Origin: Sporobolomyces roseus
Lineage: Eukaryota > Basidiomycota > Microbotryomycetes > Sporidiobolales > Sporidiobolaceae
DNA: 64,000 nt
Direction of reading: 5' to 3'
NCBI GenBank assembly: GCA_016617785.1
Contig: JADILM010000001.1
Coordinates: 3,348,001-3,412,000, forward strand
This document shows positions 36,781 through 46,609 of the stretch, in pieces. The notes beneath the pieces are model-generated. The model was given only the letters and a program-made list of their open reading frames with translations. It was not told the DNA's origin and did not search any database. Both the position numbers and the translations under genes were made by a program. Each line of letters starts with the position of its first letter. The first letter of the stretch is position 1.

Positions 36781-39700
36781 ATGTCTGTATCTCAAAGAGC
36801 TACTACAAGAGCTCGAAGCATCCTCCAACATTCGACTCAGCCCTCGATTCGCCTCCTCTCGACCTGTTCCTCCTCTCAAACTTCTTCATCGTCCTCATCT
36901 CGACCACCGCCACCTCCCTCCACCGAGCAGACTACACGGAAGAACAAAGCGCTGTATCGAAAAGTAGTGAGGACGGCGGTCTTGGGAGCATACGAATCCT
37001 CCAACCCTGAAACCGCTCCTCCATACTCTCTTCGCTCTTACGGATTCAAAGCACCCAAAGTACGATCGACTCCGAATAGCAGTCAAGGGAAACGAGCGAA
37101 ACTAGTCGAATTCCATGCCGGCACTGTCTTACAGAATGGGTACTCGAAGAAATCGCTCGCAAATCCTGCGAATCCTCGCGTGTCCGGCAAGCGGGGATTC
37201 TCGACAAGTGCGAGGAGTAGGAGAGCATCGGAGGAGAGCTTACAGTTGGACGAAAGCTGGTTGGATGTCGAAGGTGGAGATTGGGCGGGAGTTGGAGAAG
37301 GGAAAGGGAAAGGGAGTGCATCGGAAAGCGGTGGGAGAGGTAGAAAACCGGAACCTGGCGATTGGGTCGAGACTCGAAGGTAAGCTACTTTCTGTGCACT
37401 ATCTCGAAACGCCTACGCCATTCTGACAAGAGTGTAATATCGACAGAAATGGTCAACCTTACTCAGGGATCTATCTTTCCGTTGCGCAAACTACCGCTCG
37501 ACGGTTCATGATTCTGCCCGTCTCTGGCGAACGATCGGAAATGTCCCTCGACGACATCACCTACGTCTTACCCGGCGTCGTCCCTTCATCCCTCGCATCA
37601 AGCGCAAACCTGACAAACGCTCCCGAACTCTCCCCTTCGACTCCTCAAGCCCTCGAGATGCTTCAAAAGCTTCGAGAGATCGAGTTCGCGATCGAGGAGG
37701 AAACTAAACTACTCATTCACAGAGGAGCGAACGATCTCTATCGCCTTTTACAATCTCCCTCTCCCACTCCCGCCGGCAAACGCCCTTCTTCTCCTCCAAC
37801 AAGTATCACGATTTCATCAGCAGTCAAAGCCCTCCGCCTTCCTCCCGCTTCTTCTTCTTCCTCTCACTCTGTACCCCTCGCTCGACAAATCGCAATGCAC
37901 CGAATCCTCCTCGAGAAACCTCAATACTTCCTCGCCGACGGACTCGCATTACGAGTGACGGGTAAATTCGACCTTCGAGAACCGGGAGAAGCGGACAGAT
38001 TCGAGAAAGTACGAGATTGGACGAGAAGTCAGAGTGTGGAAGTGACGGGATTTGCGGAGAAAGCTGCGAGGGTGAGGGAATGGGCTAGGAAGAATCCGAT
38101 CACTCTTATCAGTGAGCAAGGAAGGTTGGAAAGGAGGGACTTACCCGATGAGGTCACGTTCAGATGGACACAAGGAGAACAAGTCATCTTGCGATTCTTG
38201 AGGGACACGTTAGCTTACGAACGAGTACTGCAAAGTCAACCTCATATGGCGATCGCTCCTTCAATTCTCAAGTTTGTCGATCAGAAATCAGCAGAATTGG
38301 GATTCGAGGGATGGGTGGCTGATACGGAGGTCAAGAAAGGAGGGATTCGGAGGTTCTTGAGTGAGGTGGGTGAAGTCGCGGAATGGGAGAATTGGGCTGC
38401 ATTGGAGAAGAGTACGGGGTTACAACAGTGGGATGAGATGGGAGTCAAGGTGGAAAAGGCGTTGAAACGAGGGAAAGGTGCGACGAAATCGACTCCCTCG
38501 AAAGGACCTCTGACTTCGACTCAATACTACCCTCAAGATCCTCACGATTCGATTCGACACGATTTCGGAAATACGACAGTCTACACGATCGACGATGCTG
38601 GAGCTTTCGAACTCGATGATGGAATCTCCCTCTCACCTGCACCTCCGACTTCGACTGGCAAACCGACTCATTGGGTTCACGTTCACATCGCCGATCCAAC
38701 AGCACTCCTTCATCCTTCTCACCTCGTTTCGAAACTCGCGAGGGTCAGGGATCATACCGAATACTTCCCCGAGAGGACTTGGTCAATGTTACCGGATAGT
38801 TTCGTTGAGTCGGAGAAGCTGAGTTTGGGATCGAGGGAAGGGGAGGAACAGAAAGTGATGAGTTTCGGAATGAGGATTGAGGAGGAGACGGGAGAAATCA
38901 TCGAGAACGAGGTCAAAGTCGGAGTTGTGAGGAAGGTTCTGAGGTTGACTTATGCTGGAGTGGACGAAGCGTTGGGTCACGTCTTGCCGCCGCGAAAGAA
39001 GGGAGTTCAGCATCCTGCACCATCGTTAGGAGCGCTCGAAGTCAAGAGGAACCCGACTCGTCAACGAGCTATCGACGATCCAGCACTTAAGACCGATCCT
39101 GAAGCAGTCCCCACCCTTCGAACGCTTCATCAACTCTCGAAGAAACTCCTCGCACGACGTGCCGCCGATTCAGCACTCTTCTGGAACTTCCCCACTGCAA
39201 GCGTCTCAGTCTCCCCTTCTCTGTCGCCTTCTTTCGCTACCTCTCCTAGCCCTACTTTCTACTCTACTTCACCTCTCGTCAACCTTCACCTCCCTTCGTC
39301 TGAAGATCAGTCCTACGTCGAATCGCCTGCAAGTCTCCTCGTTTCGGAACTCATGGTCGCCGCGAATCGAACTGCCGCGAAATTCTCCGTCGAGAATGGT
39401 ATCGCAGTACCTTTCCGTACTCAAGGTGCACCGAACGCGAGTCAAGAAGCGATCGAGCAGGTTCTCAAACTTCGAAACCCTGAAACTGGTCAAGCTCCTG
39501 CGATCGAAGTTCTCAAGAATGGTCTCGATTTCCTGCCTGGTGCGAACACTCCCACTACTGGACCTCATTGGCCGATGGGTATCAACGACTCGTACGGATA
39601 CGTCAAAGTCACTTCACCTCTTCGACGATACTCGGATCTCTTCACTCATTGGCAACTCAAATCCGCTCTCTTACCCTCATCTTCCGCTCCTTCCTACTCG

Positions 39701-40132
39701 ACTCCTCGCTTCGATCTTCCTTCCGTCCTCTCCCACATTCAAGGCTTTGACGTAGCTGCGAAAGCTCGTCATCGTCTCTCAGATGCCGCATCGACTTTCT
39801 GGTCCCTCTTCGTCATCTCTCGCAAACTCTCCCTCCTCCAACAGCTCTCCTCTCCCACTTCGAGCCTGTCTGCATCCGACGTCTCTCCAGAAGACACAGA
39901 GTTTATCAATCTTCTCGCTGGAGGACTCACCGCGATCCCACTTCGAATCTCAGCTCATTCCGCTTTCGACAACTTGCACGTTCAACCGGTTCTCATCCCT
40001 CAACTCGGAGTGAGGGGTACCCTACAAGTCGAGAAGTTCGATATGGCCCCTCAGGTAGGGGAGGAAGTGAATGTCAAAATCGATGAAGTGATTCTCAGTT
40101 CGAGGAGTAAAGTCGTCGTGTCGAGGAGATAG
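36781..40132 (+). CDS. DSS1: mitochondrial RNB-family 3'-5' exoribonuclease (DSS1/CYT-4 type)
   Basis: Exoribonuclease subunit of the mitochondrial degradosome (with Suv3 in yeast). One intron (37380-37446) leaves 1095 codons. The N-terminus MSVSQRATTRARSILQHSTQ is Arg/Ser-rich without acids, a typical mitochondrial presequence. A linker ends in RKPEPGDWVETRRNGQPYSG, an OB-like region used by this family. The catalytic RNB domain starts around HDFGNTTVYTIDDAGAFELD, giving the Asp cluster, and includes HWVHVHIADPTALL, MLPDSFVESEKLSL, LLVSELMVAANRTAAKFSVE and the diagnostic YGYVKVTSPLRRYSDLFTHW near residue 900. The length is close to fungal DSS1/CYT-4 (about 970-1100). The end LGVRGTLQVEKFDMAPQVGE is the S1-like tail. 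Its leaderless intron count (one) contrasts with the intron-dense neighbours. Confidence 0.92.
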
Positions 40133-40448
40133 GTCTTCTCTATATTATATCTTGTGTGTCATGTCTGTTGTATCGCTCTTTTGCATAGCAAACTCTCGCA
40201 ATTTCTTCTCGCAATTGATCGATCGCAGTTTTGTGATTGGTAAATTTCGTCGACTTTTTCTATGCTCGAGAGGGTTGTGAGTATATCACACTCTGAATGC
40301 GTATTGGAGCCGTCGAACAAGAGCAGGCGACATTTCCTAGTGCAGTTGTTATATTATAACAGTTTTCCCTTTCTTCCCAGATAACCTCCCTTTGTCAGGA
40401 AACACGGACTTCGCAGATTTCGTCTAATTTGCCCTAATTTGAAAAATA

Positions 40449-40503
40449 GACTTATTTGACCTTATATATTTATATGCTCGACCCTTGACTTATTTGACCT
40501 TAT
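40449..40503 (+). repeat. 17-bp direct repeat GACTTATTTGACCTTAT, two copies
   Basis: Exact copies at 40449-40465 and 40487-40503, 38 bp apart, in the AT-rich arm left of the transposon. They could be subterminal repeats of an older element. Confidence 0.65.
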
Positions 40504-40568
40504 TTGCTTCCTCAGAGAGCAAATTTGCCCACCCCAAGGCAAATTCGGCAGAGTGTAAGCAAATTTGA

Positions 40569-40577
40569 GCAAATTAG
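40569..40577 (+). repeat. left target-site duplication GCAAATTAG
   Basis: Nine bases immediately left of the inverted repeat, identical to 41123-41131. The same word also occurs at about 42013 and 42032, so the host sequence is repetitive and the duplication is not fully proven. Confidence 0.6.
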
Positions 40578-40679
40578 TAAGCTCGTCACAAGCTCCCCCT
40601 GAAAAAAATCCCCGTGAGGGGAGCTTGTGAATAATACGGAAATTTGTTAGAGCCGACCAGGGTAGAATCGACCTCCCTT
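40578..40679 (+). repeat. left terminal inverted repeat, 102 bp
   Basis: Begins TAAGCTCGTCACAAGCTCCC and is exactly complementary to 41021-41122. Inside it, 40586-40598 (TCACAAGCTCCCC) pairs with 40618-40630 (GGGGAGCTTGTGA), a 13-bp stem with a 19-nt loop containing seven A. Confidence 0.9.
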
Positions 40680-41020
40680 TAACCTCTCATAGCTCCATCA
40701 ACCCTCGCTCTTTTTGTCTACTTCTTGCTTCTGAAATTCTGTACAGTCTCAGTCTAGAGTTCCCCGCTCAGATTATACCGGACGAGCCACTGTGAGAGAC
40801 GCTTGCGACCCTCGAAAAGAGAGGATTTTCTAAGGCCGGATAGGCACGCGCGTCCCAGATTCAATAGTAATCTCGCAAGCATTTTTGACCTCGTTTCTCT
40901 CATCTCACAGACGATATTGAGCGTTGCTTGAAGCGGGGAATCGAAGCTTAGTATTATGGCTACGATCTAATGAAGTTTCTATCGGAAAAGAAGCATAAAT
41001 GACGGAGATATAGCGGGTTG

Positions 41021-41122
41021 AAGGGAGGTCGATTCTACCCTGGTCGGCTCTAACAAATTTCCGTATTATTCACAAGCTCCCCTCACGGGGATTTTTTTCA
41101 GGGGGAGCTTGTGACGAGCTTA
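41021..41122 (-). repeat. right terminal inverted repeat, 102 bp
   Basis: Inverted copy of the left repeat, ending GTGACGAGCTTA, followed at once by GCAAATTAG. Carries the same internal 13-bp stem. Confidence 0.9.
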
Positions 41123-41131
41123 GCAAATTAG
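41123..41131 (+). repeat. right target-site duplication GCAAATTAG
   Basis: Matches 40569-40577 exactly, on the other side of the transposon. Confidence 0.6.
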
Positions 41132-41199
41132 CCCAAATTTGAGCAAACTTGCTGAGCTCGCATCCCGCTCGCAACTCGGTCTACAGCTTTCAATCTTAC

Positions 41200-41850
41200 T
41201 CAGGGACATTCGCTTCGTCTTGTATCGACGCCGGAAGGATGCTGCGACATCAGGAGCGAGTAGAAGCAATGAAAATGCTGCTGTCCAGCTTTGCGAAAAG
41301 TTCTTCGACGTCTGTAAGCTTTCACAGCGACTTCACTCGCCCAGAGTCTGTCTGTTGGAATCTTCTTATCGTAGAACACAAACGTGACATCTGTGTGGTG
41401 GTTGAAGTCAGGCATTCAACTCCAGAGCGCGGTCTGATGAACGGACAAGCTTCTCGCCGACAACGTCCGGTACAGCTCTTTCTGAACTTCTCATGAGGCT
41501 GCACGCTTTCTTTGACGACGTGTCTCAACTATGAGCTGACGATACCGCTTGCTGAGGTATATCATGACCCAAAACTCCTCCTCACTTGCCGATTTTTCTA
41601 TTCGACATTTCTAACCTGTTTCTGAGACCTCGAAGCCCCCGATGGTCGTTTCACAATAGGACTGGACCTGCTGAATTGTAGCGAAACTAAGGATTCGGTC
41701 GGTAGCGCATTGGAGAAGGCTAGACAGAGTGAAAGCTCGAAAGAAAGATTTCGGATCGTTGTCAAGCTCGCTATACCGACTTCTCGGGCCTCGACCTGCT
41801 CTCATACCAATCTGAAGATTAACGAGATGTCTCAGAAGCTTTAGCTTCAA
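41200..41850 (-). pseudogene. possible decayed BTB/POZ-like gene fragment
   Basis: On the minus strand, NHHTDVTFVFYDKKIPTDRL followed by WASEVAV resembles the start of fungal BTB domains (D-I/V-T-F-V-F ... LWAS). The usual continuation (short hydrophobic helix, SPYF) is missing, and the following residues shift frame. Upstream on the same strand is an open frame with LKLLRHLVNLQIGMRAGRGP and ILSFATIQQVQSYCETTIGG (41611-41850) without a domain I know. I see no complete exon chain. This may be a relic, a fragment, or coincidence. Confidence 0.25.
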
Positions 41851-42009
41851 GCGCTTTAATCGCCATCAAGCAGAATTACGATTCGCAAGAAATCAACGCG
41901 ACGACGACGTATTCGACAATTTTGACGTTCCCTGACAGTACAGAGCACTACAGGGACTCACAGACGCTCATAATGTGCTGAACAGCTGTCTAGGGTATGT
42001 TCTGGCGGA

Positions 42010-42110
42010 TATTAGAGCAAATTAGGCGAGAGCGAGGCAAATTAGGCGAGCGACTGGCAAATTTGCTCTCCCCTCTCCCAAATTTGCGCAAAATTGGTCG
42101 AACTTGCCAG
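42010..42110 (+). repeat. cluster of GCAAATTAG/CAAATTTG words
   Basis: GCAAATTAGGCGAG occurs twice (near 42013 and 42032), then GGCAAATTTGC, CCAAATTTGCGC and CAAAATTGG follow within 60 bp. The same words, partly inverted (CTAATTTG), occur at 40425-40577 on the far side of the transposon, which would fit subterminal repeats of an older element about 1.7 kb long. Confidence 0.55.
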
Positions 42111-42434
42111 AGGGGTCACTAATATGCTGAGCTAGTTCGCTTATTTGGGCTGATCAGATATTATAAGGTTGTATTCGCAGGAAAAGAGGAAATTTGGTCG
42201 AATCTGTCGAACCCCCTATCTCCTGACATTCTCTTCAACATCTCGAACCCTACAGACTATCACCTCCCCTCGGTAACTGGACAAGGCTCAAGCCATCTAC
42301 AACGCTATCGCAACAAGTTTACAACCCTTCAGTCGCTCGCTGCCATTGATCAGAGATCAAGCAATCTTGCGTAAGTTTCACGACTCTTCGAACAGACACA
42401 GCCTAAATAAACTCAATCAATATGACCATAGATC

Positions 42435-43953
42435 ATGCGTGCAACCCTCGAAACACTCCCGACAGAGCTCAAGACTCGTATCGCGAAGCTCTGCTCAGAA
42501 GCCGACACTTCCTGGAGGGACTGCAAAGAAGCCATCAAGAGTAGACAGGACACCGACTACCGCGTCCTTGCAACTATCGAGCGAGAATCAACATATCACG
42601 GTCAAAGCCTCAAGACGCTGTCGAGGGTATCCAAGAATTGGAGAGAGCTTTCCGTTCCCGTGCTCTTCCAGGTTAGCAGCATCCTCTCCTATCACTTTCG
42701 CGGATACTCAAGCTCTCAATCTGGATGTTCAGACGATCGAACTCGGCAAGTCCACGCATGCCATCTTCCTCTTCGACTTATTCCCTCGTTACGCTTCATC
42801 TTTCGTCACCGCCCAATTCCTCGCCCCGCTTCCAAACCAGCAGATGCTGACGGCCATGGTCGATGTACTCCTCCGGCTGCCTCGCATTGTCAGCCTGACC
42901 TTCGCCTTACCACTTCTCTCGTCAACCTTTCAAGTCGACCAATTCCCGCCTGATCCCGACGCATCTCCGTACGCCAACGAGGATAGTCAATTCCCGAGAA
43001 CGTGGCGAGCGGTCGAGAGCGTTCTCTCCCGTGTTGAGGCGCTCAAGATTCAAGAAATTGACGCATTGTGGAGAATCACTCCACTATTGACTGTCTGCGG
43101 CAATCTCAGGAGTCTCGAATTGACAGGGGAAGGATTGGCTTTACATGAGGATGGTACAGCTCTGCTGGGCGAGGTCCTGAAGGTATTGGCAACTCTTCGC
43201 TGTCTCCGCCTTTCAACGGAGGACACATCCTCTGATCTCGTCCTCTCGTCCATCGTCCCTTCCGATTCTGTTCGCCCCGACTATCCCCCGCTTACGACTC
43301 TCTCGCTCTCTGCGGCGTATCTACATGCGTCCTGGCTCCCCTTCTCCGCTCTTTTCGCCACATCCCTCACGAGCCTCGCTTTCGAATCAACCGAATCAGA
43401 CGAGGAAAATTTCAGCCCTGCAGCGGCACCACCTTTCGACTTTACCGGTATCGTCTTCCCTCGTCTCGCTTCCCTCACCTTATCCGCCTTTCGCTCCGTC
43501 ACCGCGCCTATTCTCCTCTCGGCCAAGAAGGAGAATTTACCGCAACTAGTCAACCTCTCACTGGGAATGCACTTCTTCTCGCACAAGCTCGTCGACGAGC
43601 TCGATCTGGCGTCCGACGCTGTCCTATTCGATCATGCAAAGAGGCTGCTGCCCCGTCAAAACGGGATCCGCATCTTCGACAAGTACTGGTCACTTCCGAC
43701 ACGGGCGCTGAAAAAAGCTCGACCATTGGGAATTGAGACCACCTCTACCTCGGTCTTCCCAGCGGAAAGCCTAGTGGAGGAGGACGGAATCGATGGTATC
43801 CGAAACGATCTACCCAAAGCCATAAACCGAGCAATCGATTTCCTGCTCCTTTCGTCGCAACGAGCTTCAGCGAGTGGATCAAATACGGAATGGAGGAGGC
43901 TGGGAGGTCTACTGCGGGATGTAGAGCTAGAGAGGGCAGCCATGCGATGTTGA
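42435..43953 (+). CDS. F-box/leucine-rich-repeat-like protein
   Basis: One intron at 42672-42732 (acceptor GATGTTCAG) joins the two exons to 486 codons. The N-terminus LETLPTELKTRIAKLCSEAD ... LKTLSRVSKNWRELSVPVLF is an F-box: Leu-Pro-x-E-L start, then RVSKxWRExxxPxLF end, separated by a longer loop than usual. After it come irregular LRR-like units (LLRLPRIVSLTFALPLLSST, CGNLRSLELTGEGLAL, LATLRCLRLSTED, PPLTTLSLSAAYLH, FPRLASLTLSAFRSV, LPQLVNLSLGMHFF). F-box proteins act as substrate adaptors for SCF ubiquitin ligases; red-yeast genomes carry many divergent ones (family knowledge). The gene starts 1.3 kb after the transposon and converges with a second such gene. Confidence 0.78.
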
Positions 43954-44102
43954 GGGAAGTGAATCATTGGGATTGGATGGGAACTATGTGGTCTTGATAG
44001 TTGGATCTGTCTTATCCTGTGCCTCTTTCCTCTATAGCTTCACCTCGAGATGTCGTAAATCGTTTGAATTCTTTGCAAGCTATTCCAGAAACTTTACTTT
44101 CT

Positions 44103-46160
44103 TCATTCCTCTTCATCCGATCCCTCTTCCCTAACATTCTCGCTTTCTGCCTCTGTTTCATTCGTATCTCTTCCCATCCTACCCAATCTCATCAATAGAT
44201 CGTACCAGTAAGGTTCATTCCACTTCTCCTGTCTCTCTTCCGTCCCAACATTCTCCTCCGCAAACTCTTCTTGAGATCGTTCAGGCCAGTCACAAACTTT
44301 CTCGTCGACAGTATCATCAAAGAAGAGGCCTTCGACTGCTTGAGCTAGTTCGTTGATTTCGGTGTCGTAGAACTCACAGATCATGACGGAGACAAGTTTG
44401 CGTAGAGTCGTTGTAGGAGTAACTGAGTCGTCGGAAGCGGGAACAGTAGATGCAGGTGCGGGTGCTGCTTGACCTTGACCTTGACCTTGTCCTTGAGTAG
44501 CAGTGTTGAGAGTTCCTGGCGCAGTCGAAGCGGTTGAGGAGATGGAAAATGAAGGTGGAGCGTGAGGAGGTAGGATGTGAAAGCCGAGAAGGCGGAGAGG
44601 TAACTTTGACGAAAGGATGGGAGCGAAGAATTTGGGAGTGACGAAATCGCATCTCAATTCGAGGTGGGTGAGGTGAGGGAGTAGCTATGAAACGCAAAGA
44701 TCGAGTCGAATCGATGATATTCAAGTCAGTCGAAAAGCGAAACGATGCTCACTTTCAGGATCGAATCCATCTTTCCATCGGTCGAGATCACGCCAGCGAA
44801 GACTGGTGCGAAAGTGAGCTCTGTGAGGTGAGAAGTGGTCGAAGCGAATGATTCGACGAGTTTCGGTAACGAGAGTCTTGCTTTTCGAGGTGAGTAGAAT
44901 GGAACTGAGTCCGAGAGTGAAGGACCGAGGAGCGTAAAGGCGTCGAGATGTAGACTGATAGTAAGCGTGAGTCAGTCTTCGAAGCGCAGAGACGAAAGCA
45001 AGAACCCGAGAGCTCACCAGCGAAGATCTGGCATGTTTGCTAGCATCTCGTCCAATACTCCTACTCCAATCGCTGCTTCTCCGAAGAAATAGAGACTCTG
45101 AATCCCTGCCTCGCGACACTTCTCGACGTGACCCTCTTCCCTCAATTCTTCCCATTCGAGTCCGACCCTTGCCGCTCGTATCGCCTGAATGAATCTCGTT
45201 GCGCAACTGTCTTCCGGATGGTACTCTTCAGCTTCTCCCTCATCATCTGATCCGTCCTGATTATTGACTATCCATCTCGCGTTTGCACTGGTGAGAAATC
45301 GACTGCTTTGACGTATTCCGCACCCTTTCTCGAGGAGGTTGATCGTGCTAAATGAGAGACGCTTCAAGTGTGGTGTCGCACGATTGATCAAGGAAAGGAC
45401 ACCGTCTTGAGTTTCACGAGGGTCGAAGTGCGTATACGATGTGTAGAGGTCGAGCTGGTCGAGGGACTCGATCGAGTTGAACGGAGCGATGCTTGTTACG
45501 ATTTGCGAGAGGTCGTGGAGAAGAGAAGTATAGATCCCGAGTGAGAGTGTTCGTAGATTCGTGAGGCGATTGAGGTACTTTGAGAGCGAAGTTCCCCAAG
45601 TGTCGATCAGAGCCTGAGTTGGGACTTGCTGCGCAGGATAAAGGACGAGTTTTGTGACGAGACTGGCAAGCTTCGGGGTTGCTTTGATCGACGAGTAGAA
45701 CTTCTTGATCGAGCTCGGGTTGACGAGAACTGGATGATTCCAGAATCGAGGGAGGAGGAAATGGTAGAAGGTTCGACAGGTCTTCATGAGGGCCAGGACT
45801 TGATCGACATACGTAGCTTGATACCTGTGGGTCACAAACTGGGAATGTCAGTAGCCATGCGGGAGAAAGAACACGCTTCGAAGAAAAGAAAGAAAGAATG
45901 TGCGAGATGTGAACTTACTCGCTCATCTGCTTGAGGGACGTGTATGCATTATTCCAGCCATGACTTCTCATATCTACACCATACTGATTCGCTTCCATAG
46001 CTTGCGTTTCCGGATGAGTGAATGAGTGATCGAGAATCATTCCGACCACTTCGAGGGGTAGAGCGAGGAGACTGGTCCGAGGAAGGAGATCATTTGTATC
46101 TGTTTGTGTGGATAGAGTCGCTGTAGATGGGATCGTTGAGGCTGTAGAGAGATTTGGCAT
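44103..46160 (-). CDS. F-box/LRR-like protein with Gly-Gln repeat
   Basis: The start at 46160 gives MPNLSTASTIPSTATLSTQT, then LLPRTSLLALPLEVVGMILD, an F-box-like beginning (L-P-x-E-V-x-x-x-I-L-D). After an intron, QVLALMKTCRTFYHFLLPRF resembles the F-box end. Leucine-rich units follow (LASLVTKLVLYPAQQ, LNRLTNLRTLSLGIYTSL, IESLDQLDLYTSYTHF, ATPHLKRLSFSTINLLEKG). The second half has LPHLTHLELRCDFVTPKFF, a GQGQGQGQ tract coded by a CCTTGA repeat, and a Glu-rich C-terminus (TNETEAESENVREEGSDEEE). Exons are separated near 45905-45835, 45013-44950 and 44750. It is convergent with the F-box gene at 42435, their stops 149 bp apart; sequences are too divergent to call them duplicates. Confidence 0.72.
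44468..44495 (-). repeat. CTTGAC hexamer microsatellite
   Basis: About four to five copies of the unit (plus-strand CCTTGA) coding alternating Gly-Gln in the F-box-like protein. Confidence 0.75.
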
Positions 46161-46609
46161 TGTTGACTGATGAGAGAGGAAGAAGGAAGGGCGAGCTAGA
46201 GGGGACTTGTAGGCGTCAGCTGAGCTTACAATGTATTGTTTGCATGTTGTCACGTACAGCGATGCCTCCGAAAGGCGTCAAAGGTTTCGAGTCGGTGAAT
46301 GGGGAAAGTCAAAAGTGACAATTTCTTCGCACTCTCCGCACAGTCATTATCGAGGGAATTTGCAGCATTTCACGGCAGTGCAGCGGGAAACCCAATAGGA
46401 GCTGTCTCCCAAGTCTCGTAAAGCTATCTTGTGACTTTCAATTGCAAGTGATTTTTCAAGTTGTCGTTGTCATCGCAAAGGACAATCTCTTCCCTTCATT
46501 CATTCCGTCCCCGTCGATAAGGGATTCTAAGTATAGTTCCAAATATTAGGAGTAGAAGAAACAACAAGTCGTACATGGAACCTCGAATCAAAGTAGACCC
46601 ACCTCGTAT
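46161..46609. promoter_or_regulatory. promoter of the second F-box gene and 3' end of the DUF1769 gene
   Basis: 449 bp on the upstream side of a minus-strand gene. No distinctive motif or gene was recognised. Confidence 0.35.

Larger units (their letters stand above)
40578..41122. mobile_element. 545-bp non-autonomous DNA transposon (long-TIR MITE, Mutator-like by TSD length)
   Basis: The ends are inverted copies: 40578-40679 and 41021-41122 are perfectly complementary over 102 bp, and the match continues with one mismatch to about 107 bp and more loosely beyond (TATATCTCCGTCA versus CATAGCTCCATCA). A 9-bp direct repeat GCAAATTAG flanks it. The roughly 340-bp core (40680-41020) has no open frame of note and no tRNA-like boxes, so it depends on a transposase elsewhere. 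Long TIRs plus a 9-bp duplication fit Mutator-like elements; hAT elements would leave 8 bp. Perfect TIRs argue for recent movement. Classification rests on structure only. Confidence 0.82.
40133..42434. other. gene-poor island with transposon remains
   Basis: The longest stretch without a convincing gene (2.3 kb). It holds a transposon with long inverted repeats (40578-41122), clusters of AAATTTG/CAAATTAG words at 40425-40577, 41123-41150 and 42010-42110, a 17-bp direct repeat near 40449 and 40487, and a possible decayed minus-strand gene around 41200-41850. It is locally richer in A and T than the flanking genes. Confidence 0.7.

Noticed and set aside
40680..41020. tRNA- or SINE-like promoter in the transposon core
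   Set aside because: No A-box/B-box pair or tRNA-like fold was found; the structure is explained by terminal inverted repeats.
42660..42735. Apparent frameshift in the F-box gene between VPVLFQ and LNLDVQTIEL
   Set aside because: Using the acceptor at 42731-42732 (GATGTTCAG) gives a 61-nt phase-0 intron and an exact codon total, so no frameshift is needed.
46160..46253. Longer N-terminus for the second F-box gene starting at 46253
   Set aside because: The extra residues (MTTCKQYIVSSADAYKS...) have no support; MPNLSTAS at 46160 is a cleaner start.
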